Source: Ulva prolifera (lineage: Eukaryota > Chlorophyta > Ulvophyceae > Ulvales > Ulvaceae). From it: a stretch of 64,000 nt of DNA. The position numbers and the translations under genes were made by a program. The DNA lies in the NCBI GenBank assembly GCA_023078555.1, contig CM041201.1, positions 7,633,172-7,697,171 of the forward strand. The letters run 5' to 3'. Under the pieces are notes generated by a model. It had not been told where the DNA came from. It ran no database searches and worked only from the letters and a program-made list of their open reading frames with translations. Of this stretch, positions 1-9,265 are shown one piece after another. Position 1 is the stretch's first letter; the number at the start of each line of letters is the position of its first letter.

Positions 1-2726
1 AGTTGTGCAAAGACACGACGTCGAATCCATTCAGCTACAAGCTGAGGATCGGTGACCAGCCCATGCAGCCCGGCCAGAGTGTCAAAGCCATCACTGGCGC
101 GGTGTGTACTTGTCGTGGGCGGCTGACGTGTGTGCATGCATGTGGCGCTGTGTTCTGTGAGGCTGCTTGTGCACCTTGTTCGCTGCGGAACTGTGTGTAT
201 TTGTGTCAGTATGCCGAGACCCTCGCTGCTCTCTGATGAATAAGCCAACACGGCCCATACGTTCACCGCGTCTGATCGTATGCAGGATCTGCTTGTGGCC
301 GGTAAGCCGGCAGCCGACCATGCGAACGGCATCATTGTGCTCGGCATGCCTGGCTCGGGCAAGACCGGGCTGATGCTGGACGCGATGGCCCTATCCATCG
401 TCGACTCGCCGCTGCGAGCCGCAGCCCAAGGCAGCACCGCCACGCTGCCGCGGCTGACGCACGACTGTGCCAAAATCATGGTGCACAAGTCGGGCGTCAC
501 GCACAACATCGGGTACCCCACCGAGACGTGCGCAAAGGCGATGTGTAACTACTTCTGGGAGCCCGCTGTGGAGGGTCGGCCAGCTGGGTACGTCGGCAAC
601 GCCATCGACCGCATCGCCGGCCGGAAGCTGCATGTGCTAGAAGAGGTGCAGGCATGGGTGCAGCAGTTGCCGCATCTGCTGAGTCAGCATCAGCGAGCCC
701 TCCAGCAGGCCAACGCGCAGTGCGAATCGGAGCATATGCTTCGCCGCTGCCGGTACATCCTGGCGTGCGACCCCCACCAGAGTCCGTGCAAGACGTACGG
801 CATCAAGTCAATCGACCACAACGGGCGGGTGCAGCAGGAGAAGCCAGAGGTCGTGATGCCGTGGACGGCGGCGTTCAGCGCGCTCGGCCAGCCTAGCGAA
901 AGCATGCATTGGCACATCTTTGCCATCCACGGCCAGCGACGCCTGCGTGGCCTCGGGTTCCGGCTGCTCCACAATGCGTACGCCCCACGCTGGCTGCTGT
1001 CGTGCTACCTCCATGTGATGTGCTGTGATTTGTTCTGGTCGTGCTGTGCGCTGCCTACAACCGTGACAGGGCCCGGATGTAACCGCCGCTCAGTCCAGGC
1101 CATCGGTGGGACAACTGCACATACGTCGGCTGTGACCGGCTGAGTGTATGTGCAGGTCAAGGGCAGACATTGCCACCATGCAATTCCGGAGGGTGGACCT
1201 CGCGACGGACTACTTGTTTTCCACGTGGTGCCGGTCAGACCTGCGGCAGACGCCGGCGCAGGCTGCGCAAGAGAAGTCCGGCATCAAAGGCGTTAACTAC
1301 GGCTGGGCAGCGGTGGGGGCGGACGAGGCGACATATCGCAACCCCAACTACCCGATCGACCTGTCGGGTGAAGATCGCAGCCTGCCCCCGGCGACCGTTG
1401 TCATCGCGCCGTACAAGCCGGACTGCAAGGCGCTGCGTGATATACTGCTCACGCGCGCTGACTACAAGGCGTTGTTCTACACACTGCCGGCCCTCCCGCA
1501 TGATGCCCCCTCGTGCCCTGGTGGGCCGACGACCTGCACCTTCCGAGACACAGAGTATCGCGCGGAGGATGCGTATGCATTCGAGTGCGCGCCTGCCCGG
1601 CTTCCTGTGTGATCGCGTGTGCAGGCGGCATGTGATCTGCATGTCGGGGTGCCGTGCGTCGTCTGTGCACGTCTCCTCTATTGCGGTGACTCATTCACTC
1701 CGGGTGTCTGACTGCTACGTAGGCCTGTGCGCTGCCGCTTTGAAGCTGGCTTGATGGGACACGGGTGCATGCAGTACGACGACAGACTCCGGCCGGAGGA
1801 TCGTGGGCCAGCTGGAGGACATCGCATTCTCCAGCTGGGACTCCTTCAGGGTCCACCTCGGTGAGCCCCTGCTGCTGACAGCCTGCCTCGGGGAGAGCCG
1901 ACCAAACGGTGCGGCGTGCTCGGCTGTGGCATGGGCGTTTGTGCCAGCATCGCACGTGCGGGCAGAGTTCAAAGCGCGCCTGGCCTTCATGTGCAAGAAC
2001 GCCGCGAAACTGAAGGTCCCGTGGTCGCCAGTGCGGCTTCGCACGGGTGCTTCTGTGCCACAGCAAGTCGCAGGTTCGGTCGAGAGCATCGCTAACATGC
2101 TACTGGAACGGTTCATCGAGGCAAACACGTCATATGACCTCGTGGGCTTGCCGTTCGTTGCGATTCGGTCGCCGTCGGACGTGATGATCCAGCAGGTGCT
2201 CATGCCGGAGCCCGAGATGGAGTACGTGCTGAAGACCAAGAAGATCGCGGCGCTGCGCGTGCAGCTGCCGATCGTGCCGGCGGCCGTGCGCACATCGTCA
2301 TCCATGCTCAGCGCGACGGTGGAGCTGGCAGGGCAGCGTGTGGTCGTGCACAGTAAGTCTGCGGCGGACACGACGCTGGACCCTGTTGCACACAACGCGC
2401 CGATGTACATCGGCCTCACGCGTGTGTCAGACGCCGCAGACGTTGCGATCACGCATGACTCGATCGTTCACGAGAACATGTTCGCGCCGCGGCAGCCGGT
2501 GGCGAACCTCGCAGCGGAGGTGCAGCGGCTGAGCCAGGGGCAGGGCTACTGCAACCTGTACCATGCGTATGCGCAGGGGCATGACGGACAGCCGCCCCCG
2601 GACCGCGGGTCGGCGGTGTTTGATGCGCGGCTCAACAGCCAGGCAGCGCATGGGTTTTTCCGGTGGGCGCCGGATGTCGAGGCCTCCGTGGTGAACGCTT
2701 TTCTGCACCGACAGGCGGCGCCGTAG
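1..2726 (+). CDS. Pif1-like SF1 helicase, 3' part of copy 1 (gene 4)
   Basis: This is the 3' portion of a helicase gene whose 5' end lies outside the window. Predicted exons are 1-101, 286-1001, 1156-1608 and 1775-2726 (TAG), and their phases join without a stop. It matches the complete copy at 16122-20717 almost base for base, offset by 17,993 in the first exons. Exon 286-1001 carries Walker A GMPGSGKT, a motif II-like LHVLEEVQ, a motif III-like ACDPHQSP (gene positions about 763-786) and a motif IV-like HGQRRLRG. The last exon carries motif VI MYIGLTRVSD. Pif1 and related SF1B helicases unwind DNA 5'-3' using ATP; that activity is inferred for this protein. Substitutions relative to the other copy cluster in the last exon. 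The reading frame is intact as far as it can be seen. Confidence 0.75.
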
Positions 2727-3041
2727 TATGCTCAGTGTTGAACGTGTTTGGTACGTGTGCACACATGAGCGTGCCTGTATATCCTACGCTTTGCCACTGG
2801 TGCGGCACTGGGAACATCTGTGTAACGACTGTGATAGATGTTCACCTTATGCCACGCGTGATCCTGGAGTGCGGGAGGTGCAAGAAGGGGTACATGTGAA
2901 TGTCGATGCCAAGGGTATGACACAGGACAAGCCACGAACCACTGACACATCATCATGATTGCGGTTGAGAGATTCCAATGTCGATGCTGCACTCTGGCTC
3001 CTTCTGTGACGTCATGTGCCGCTGAGTGATACACTGCTTTC
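2727..3041. other. 3' flank between gene 4 and the satellite
   Basis: No gene seen. The stretch corresponds to 20718-20997 after the other helicase copy, but the two flanks differ clearly more than the coding exons do. Shared blocks include a TTTGGTACGTGTGCACACATGA segment and a sequence just before the satellite that reads like CGATACACTGCTTTC. It is probably the 3' UTR and terminator region of gene 4; no poly(A) signal is obvious. Confidence 0.5.
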
Positions 3042-4106
3042 AAAACGGTGCCGCGGAGGCCTCGGTTGGCCGATCGCGGGTCTGTTGAGTGCGGATCGCA
3101 GCGCTCGGCATGGGTGTTACGTTGGATGATTCGTTTCTCACATCGGGGCAGGTCGGTTTTGGCCCCCTGTGCAGCACACCACCAGGTGGGTGGCAGGTGC
3201 GGCGCTCGGAACGGCGCCGCGGAGGCCTCGGTTGGCCGATCGCAGGTCTGTTGAGTGCGGATTGCAGCGCTCGGCATGTGTGTTACGTTGGATGATTCGT
3301 TTCTTACATCGGGGCAGGTCGGTTTTGGCCCCCTGTGCAGCACACCACCAGGTGGGTGGCAGGTGCGGCGCTCGGAACGGCGCCACGGAGGCCTCGGTTG
3401 GCCGATCGCGGGTCTGTTGAGTGCGGATTGCAGCTCCCGGCATGTATGTTACGGTGGATGCAATGTTTCTCACATCGGGGCAGGTCGGTTTTGGCCCCCT
3501 GTGCAGCACACCACCAGGTGGGTGGCAGGTGCGGCGCTCGGAACGGCGCCACGGAGGCCTCGGTTGGCCGATCGCGGGTCTGTTGAGTGCGGATTGCAGC
3601 GCTCGGCATGTGTGTTACGTTGGATGATTCGTTTCTCACATCGGGGCAGGTCGGTTTTGGCCCCCTGTGCAGCACACCACCAGGTGGGTGGCAGGTGCGG
3701 CGCTCGGAACGGCGCCACGGAGGCCTCGGTTGGCCGATCGCGGGTCTGTTGAGTGCGGATTGCAGCTCCCGGCATGTATGTTACGGTGGATGCAATGTTT
3801 CTCACATCGGGGCAGGTCGGTTTTGGCCCCATGTGCAGCACACCACCAGGTGGGTGGCAGGTGCGGCGCTCGGAACGGCGCCACGGAGGCCTCGGTTGGC
3901 CGATCGCGGGTCTGTTGAGTGCGGATTGCAGCTCCCGGCATGTGTGTTATGGTGGATGCAATGTTTCTCACATCGGGGCAGGTCGGTTTTGGCCCCCTGT
4001 GCAGCACACCACCAGGTGGGTGGCAGGTGCGGCGCTCGGAACGGCGCCACGGAGGCCTCGGTTGGCCGATCGCGGGTCTGTTGAGTGCGGATTGCAGCTC
4101 ACATCC
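3042..4106. repeat. 166-bp satellite array, copy 1
   Basis: About six head-to-tail units of 166 bp. Equivalent points occur at 3088, 3254, 3420, 3586, 3752, 3918 and 4084. Two unit variants are mixed: one reads GTTGGATGATTCGTTTC, the other GGTGGATGCAATGTTTC. Each unit contains short inverted repeats such as CCACCAGGTGGGTGG and GGCGCTCGGAACGGCGCC. The array is open in several frames on both strands only because of its composition and repetition; I do not call those ORFs genes. A related array sits at the same place downstream of the other gene 4. The last unit is cut by the GC-rich hairpin array at 4107. Confidence 0.95.
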
Positions 4107-4700
4107 CGCTTTTGCCGCTGTGCCGCCCGCAGGTTTTGCGGCGGCGGGCGCGGGGCGGAGCCCCGGGGGGGCGGGCGCGGGCCGCGGGCCCGCCGGGGCG
4201 CGGGGCGGAGCCCCGTTGTGGCGGGTTCGGGCCGCAGGCCCGACGGGGCGCGGGGCGGAGCCCCGCCGGGCGGCCGGAGGCCGCCGCCGGCGAGCGGCGG
4301 GCGGGGAGCGGCGGGGCGCAGCCCCGGGGCGAGGCGCCGCCGCGAGCGGCACGTGCGACCCCCACCAGAGTCCGGGGAGGACCACCGGGAGGCCGCCGTC
4401 GGCGAGCGGCGGGCGGGGAGCGGCGGGGCGCAGCCCCAGGGCGAGGCGCCGCCGCGAGCGGCACGTGCGACCCCCACCAGAGTCCGGGGAGGACCACCGG
4501 GAGGCCGCCGCCGGCGAGCGACGGGCGGGGAGCGGCGGGGCGCAGCCCCGGGGCGAGGCGCCGCCGCGAGCGGCACGTGCGACCTCACCAGAGTCCGGGG
4601 AGGACCACCGGGGTGGCCGGAGGCCACCGCCGGCGAGCGGCGGGCGGGGAGCGGCGGGGCGCAGCCCCGCGGCGAGGCGGCCGGCGCGAGCGGCACGTGC
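4107..4700. repeat. GC-rich hairpin array 1
   Basis: The array starts with CGCTTTTGCCGCTG, as do the arrays at 25641 and 60762. It consists of nested perfect or near-perfect hairpins such as GGGGC-GGA-GCCCC, GGGGC-GCA-GCCCC and GGCCGGAGGCC, followed by units of 110-111 bp that end in GCGAGCGGCACGTGC. It interrupts the 166-bp satellite on its left. On its right (from about 4709) lies a sequence that also follows array 2. The long ORFs on both strands are by-products of GC-rich sequence without stop codons. Confidence 0.9.
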
Positions 4701-4708
4701 AGGGGTAG

Positions 4709-5330
4709 CAGATGTAAATTATGTGGCATGTGGGATCCATGTGTGGTGCCGTCCACCTCCAAATACGCCCAAAAAATGGCCTTTTCCATTCTCAGTGGAA
4801 GGATGTTTGCGGCAGGCCTCTGTGACACCCCAGAGCGCATCGCCACTGTAGCTGTGTTGTGAAAATTCGCAGCCTCAAGGCCAACTAATCAACATGCAGC
4901 TCGACCAGCATCCCCCCGATCAGCACTTCACACCTCACGTGATCTCCTGTTCTGAATCTGAGCCTCAATCCTTGCACACCAGCTCCAACAGCTATTCTGC
5001 GGGTGCTATTGAGCCCGAACATGCTTGTGCTTCATCATTTTCTGTGTTGAAAGTTGCTGTGCACTCAGTCTCATAGATAGAAGGCATTCACCGGCAGATT
5101 TATTCCGTTCATCGCGAATCTGCAATCCAGTTGTCTACACTGATGTCGTGGAGTGCATGGCGCGGCGGTGTGGTGAGTGGTGTCGCGTGACGCACGCCCC
5201 ATGTGAGATTCCAACACCCCGAGTTTGGCTGAAAACCGGTGGCTGGGGATGCAGGTCTGTGGCAGCCTGGGGGCGGGCTGCTGTGGCTGGTGGTGCGGCA
5301 ATGGGGCTGTGTGCATCGACAGTACGGGAC
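4709..5330. repeat. dispersed repeat block R1, copy 1
   Basis: This block is nearly identical to 26609-27212, and its last part resembles 61140-61345. It contains a possible coding tail (4709-4851, ending in SVTPQSASPL) conserved in both copies, and a short ORF at 4894-5076 (60 codons) that is also conserved. Because the copies are so similar overall, this conservation does not prove coding. The end is G-rich (TGGCTGGTGGTG, GCAATGGGGCTG). From 5331 to 5562 I see only a direct repeat of CGTTCACTCTTTTGTAA (near 5495 and 5524), just upstream of the small ORF; it is also present near 61600-61660. Confidence 0.8.
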
Positions 5331-5562
5331 AGATTGGGACAGTGGCGGTGGGTCAGGTTTGTGTGTAGTGAAGCTAGCTCTGTTGAGGCTGTAACGGAGC
5401 TAACGTCCCCATTCCAGTACTTCTTGCCCTAATATGTTGATGTTGATTCGGAAGAGATTCGGTTTCAGCGTCTGTTGTCTCCCGTTCACTCTTTTGTAAC
5501 ACATCAGTACTTCTCTAGAGATCTCGTTCACTCTTTTGTAATCTACTTCAGCACTTGCACTC

Positions 5563-5937
5563 ATGACAGCTGGGCGCGCAGCGACGACCGTGCAGATGGC
5601 CGAAATCCCGCCACAAACAAACCATCGTAACGTAATTGTCTACCGTTTCACGTTGACGAATTCCCGCCCTGAGTCCGGTTGTTGGTCTGGCGACGAGGTC
5701 ACCATTCCAACGACACACACCTGTGCCCGTCTGAAACGAAACAACGGCAGGGACGACCATCCACGCATCATGCTTATTGATGGCACTGCAATCTATCGGG
5801 CTGACCTGGCGCGATGGAGCCGCGGAAGCTGCGATCTGCGGTGTTTCGAGCTGATCCAACCAGGCAACACCGTCGCAGATCCGGCGACCACGACAGGCGG
5901 CAAAACGCAGGCTAGGAAGGAGGCGCAAAGCATGTAA
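5563..5937 (+). CDS. small ORF of the IPPQ family, member 1
   Basis: A 124-codon ORF with the core MAEIPPQTNHRNVIVYRF followed by SRPESGCWSGDE, and a C-terminal segment rich in Thr, Gly and Lys. I do not recognise the family. The ORF at 61679-62053 has the same length and only a handful of amino-acid changes, so the frame is preserved across two separate copies. Diverged members occur at 6067, 27808, 62331 and 62820. The ATG at 5563 is the first in frame and is shared with the 61679 copy. No signal peptide or transmembrane segment is seen. It may be part of a larger repeat rather than a free-standing gene. Confidence 0.5.
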   Translation: MTAGRAATTVQMAEIPPQTNHRNVIVYRFTLTNSRPESGCWSGDEVTIPTTHTCARLKRNNGRDDHPRIMLIDGTAIYRADLARWSRGSCDLRCFELIQPGNTVADPATTTGGKTQARKEAQSM

Positions 5938-6066
5938 TAGGCACGACATCGCGTCGTGCATGGAGGCTGCGATGAGCAGCGGTCGTTGTTGCAGCTGCGC
6001 ATTCCTGGAGGCACAGCAGCTCAGTGAACACCAATACATGCACAGACCTCGGGTGGGCGCGCACCC

Positions 6067-6435
6067 ATGACCGTGCAAACGGCGGCAATCCCGCCACGTA
6101 ATGACCACCGTACTGTAACTGTCTATCGTTTCACGTTATCAAATTCCCGCCGTAAGCCCGGGTTCTCGCCCGGCGACGCATTCGTGGAGGCAGATCAACG
6201 GACTAGAGCACATGCACTGGTGTCAGGAGGGCGCGCACCCATGCCCGTGCAAATGGCGGCAATCCCGCCACAGAATCACCATCGCATTGTGACTGTTTGT
6301 CGTTTCCTGGTATCAAATACCCGCCCTGAGCCCGGTTTTTGGACCGTTGGCGACGTATGCACAGTGTCCACGAGGTACAGTGCAAACAGGGTGCGCGGCG
6401 GAGATGTGTTACATGTGGATCTGAACAGCTCGTAA
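6067..6435 (+). CDS. small ORF of the IPPQ family, tandem double copy
   Basis: A 122-codon ORF made of two diverged copies of the family's N-terminal motif: QTAAIPPRNDHRTVTVYRF, then about 60 codons later QMAAIPPQNHHRIVTVCRF, the latter followed by SNTRPEPGFW. The C-terminus (GGDVLHVDLNSS) matches a similar ending near 63030. Function is unknown. It lies 130 bp downstream of family member 1 on the same strand. It may be a fused or decaying tandem duplicate. Confidence 0.4.
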   Translation: MTVQTAAIPPRNDHRTVTVYRFTLSNSRRKPGFSPGDAFVEADQRTRAHALVSGGRAPMPVQMAAIPPQNHHRIVTVCRFLVSNTRPEPGFWTVGDVCTVSTRYSANRVRGGDVLHVDLNSS

Positions 6436-7699
6436 CAGGGTAGACACAACCCCTATATGTAACGATGGTCACCCATGACACTTCGGAGTTGGCCATATGG
6501 TGCCAGTAACCCATCACCACCTCCTCTGTGTGACTGTGGACATTTAGCCGGCGGCCTGTACACATGGAGGCACATCGTTTCCACAATTGATCACGTGTGG
6601 TTCTCCTGCGATCCGGTGGACCGCCTATCAAAACAGGTGCCGGCTCGATATGTGGCCTGCCAGAAGGTAATACTCCCCGCTGGACCGAGTGGGCGTGGCA
6701 CCCACTCGCACACCCGCACTGGCGTCGGCCGCGGCTGACCAACGCTGATGTCCGCCCTCCACACCTCAGCAGCGGCACCACACATTGCGCTCCGAATCCG
6801 AGTGTCAGAGCGATAATAATAATTTTATAATGCATGACATGGAAACTTCTCCGCACTACGTGGTGGATCCTGATCCATACGATACTCGCGCGCGATGGAC
6901 ACGTGGCGCCCTCGTGCACGAACACATCACGCTGATGAAGCTTCAGCTAGCATTGAGAAGGCTAGACAACATGCGCGCACAAGTCACGTCGGCGGCCATT
7001 TGCGCGCGCGCTGTGCTCACACATCACTGTGCTGCAGTCTTACTGAGGTACATATATTACCGCGCAAGGCAGGGCGCGAGTTTGTGGGCGGTGCTGCGCG
7101 GTTGGTCGTTTTCGCTGCGCGGGAAACAAACAACCGAATGCGTTTAAAGTGAACGCCTGTGATTGCCTACAGCAAATTCGGATATGTATTTTCCTGGATC
7201 TGGTATCATATGTACAGCTGTGGAAGCTATGTGTACGTGGACGGAAAGGCTGGTCGATGTGGTAGAGCAGGGGACTATTATCCCTATAACCTTGTTTGGT
7301 GGAGTTCGACTCCCTGTGACGGCAGGAAGATATATCACATGCATATAGCACATGGGCATTGCAAAATTATTATTAGCGGTGAGTGGAATGGGTGACATTG
7401 CGGGCCGGGTACCTACCCGGCCTGCATACCTATCTATGGTCAACAGCATTTATTCCCTGTCCGAGCATTGTGTGTCTTCATATGGCGTGCCTGCCACCTG
7501 CTGGCTTGCATCTCCTGCAGATGGACAAGAAGTGGGAGTCTTCCTTGTTCTAGTACTTCATCCCGGTTTGGTTGATTTGTTGTGTTGCAATTGGCACCTT
7601 GCACTTGGATGTGACGTTGGGAGTTCTCACGGTGCTACATGTGCTCATTCACTTCAGCGTACATGTGCTCATTCACTTCAGCGTACATAGATAGGTCAT
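6436..7699. other. spacer with a repeat and one possible small ORF
   Basis: About 6470-6790 matches 63067-63320, including the CATGACACTTC region and a CCCTCCACACCTCAGCAGC segment. An ORF at 6830-7147 (105 codons, starting MHDMETSPHYVVDPDPYDT) has reasonable composition and a basic, aromatic-rich C-terminus, but no second copy in the window supports it. 7148-7699 is AT-richer with nothing recognisable. A 27-bp direct repeat containing CATGTGCTCATTCACTTCAG ends near 7688. Confidence 0.4.
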
Positions 7700-8660
7700 T
7701 CGCAAAGAGCGCCAGATATGTCGGATCCTTGCGCCTGTGAGCATGAAAACGTGGCGGCCGAGTCCATAGTACACCCGAGCCCCCCCAACCGTCAACCCGA
7801 CGCGGATCCAGATTTCTGGGTACATCACTCCGGAGCGGGATGCTGAGGCCGCCAGGGCCGGTCGTGGAACCCAGACGGCGAGTTGCAGGATGCTTCGCGC
7901 CAGAACGTCATCACCACGGTGCTTGGGGTGCTGTAACGCGGCGCCAGGCGCCCAGGCTCTGCGGCTGCGGCCCTTCTCACCTGCCAGGTGCATGCAGTGC
8001 TGCATCCCCTGCATATCACAGCGTGCACGGGTTGCCCGCTGGAAATGCACCGTGTGGCGGTGCGTCCCGTGGCGCCCGCAAGAATTTCTCGCACTCGCGG
8101 GTGACACCTGACGGAAGCTGACGCACGCATCGTGCTCACGGGTGCAGATGTCGACGCACCCCATGAAAATGACCTGCTCCTGAGCTCCTTCCCGCCATCT
8201 TTGAAGATAAGTGTTTTTGGCGTCGTCAACAGGCTTCTGGTAAACGCTGCGGGAGATTGTACTGTATTGCTGGAGTGGTACACGCGATGTACTACCTAGT
8301 GTTTACTACCTAGTAGGTGTTTGGTGGAAAGGCTGCTGTCACGATGCAGGAACGTGGACACAGCGGATGTATGTTTAGGTGTGGTGCTGAAGGCCTTGTA
8401 TATGGGAACTACAGTTCTGCACACGAGGGAGCTCCCTCGAGCCTGTTACTGGATTGGTGGCGCAGGGGTCGCATCGATACGGGCCCATGCCAACAACGTA
8501 CATGTACGCAGAGCTGGACCACCGCTGGGCGAAGGAGCAGCGGTGCCCCAGCACGTGGAGCGTGTATGTTCGACTTAACACGTGGATGAGCCCCACGGGT
8601 GCCTGGAGGCGTAGAGTGTGTGTTGATCGTGATGTTGACCGTTCCTCAGGCTGATTTCGT
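7700..8660 (+). pseudogene. degenerate exons of gene X, copy 1
   Basis: Homologous to 63330-64000 and, for its first 280 bp, to 45738-46015. 7770-7936 matches a 55-codon exon that is uninterrupted at 45797-45964 (RIQISGYITP, then RDGRGTQTGELHDASR), but here one base is missing after GGAACCCAGAC, which breaks the frame. 8148-8283 matches a second segment (DVDAPHE, PPSLK, GVVN), and 8344-8590 a third (GLVAQG, then MYAELDHRWAKEQR). A TAG directly precedes the first exon in all three copies, consistent with a 3' splice site. Function is unknown; these may be 5' exons of gene 1. Confidence 0.45.
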
Positions 8661-9265
8661 GCAGCGGTACTAGTACTGCGACAAGGCACGGCGTGGGCGA
8701 CAACCCCGAGGCGCATGCCACAAACGTAGCATTAACTCTTTACGGTGATTTGCCATTGCTAATCCGTGTGACCCGGCTGGGGATTCGTGTCGCGGGCCGT
8801 GCGGGACGCCTATAGGTGCAGGCTGCAAGCTTGACGGCGAACGACGTCGACGCGTCCGCTTGCCAACATCTCCGTCGTCAACAAGGCGTCGCAGGCGTGT
8901 CATCTGAGTACATATGAGTATCGACGCCGGTGGGCTGGGGGCATCGAAGGCGGAGGCCGGCTTCATTTCTGGAGGGGTACGCGGGTTGACTGAGAGGATA
9001 AGGATGCATGCATATTTGCATGCATACAGTGGTGGGCGCGTGCTTGCGTCGTGCATTGCACTCAGTAGGCTTGTGCACGACAAGCGCATCGAGACGTCAG
9101 TCGACTTGTGCAGTGTTCGTCCACTGCGATATACCACCAGATGCCCACTGCCTCCTACTAGTACTGTCGGCATGCTGCAACCCGTGGCGGATCCACGTTG
9201 CCTCGAGTCGCGCCAGTGCAGCTACATGTAGCTGTGCATGTGTTGATTCTGCGGTGTGCCTACAG
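8661..9265. other. spacer upstream of gene 1 copy A
   Basis: No supported gene. From about 8960 the sequence is a diverged version of 28737-29064 and becomes nearly identical from about 9240. It contains ATGCATGC-type palindromes near 9004-9026. The start of gene 1 must lie in or before this stretch, but I cannot place its first exon. Confidence 0.4.

Noticed and set aside
3089..4084. Overlapping ORFs of 68-165 codons in both strands of the satellite
   Set aside because: They repeat with the 166-bp unit in shifted frames on both strands. This is expected for a tandem repeat without stops and not evidence of genes.
3042..4106. CRISPR-like array
   Set aside because: Whole 166-bp units repeat without unique spacers, in eukaryotic sequence.
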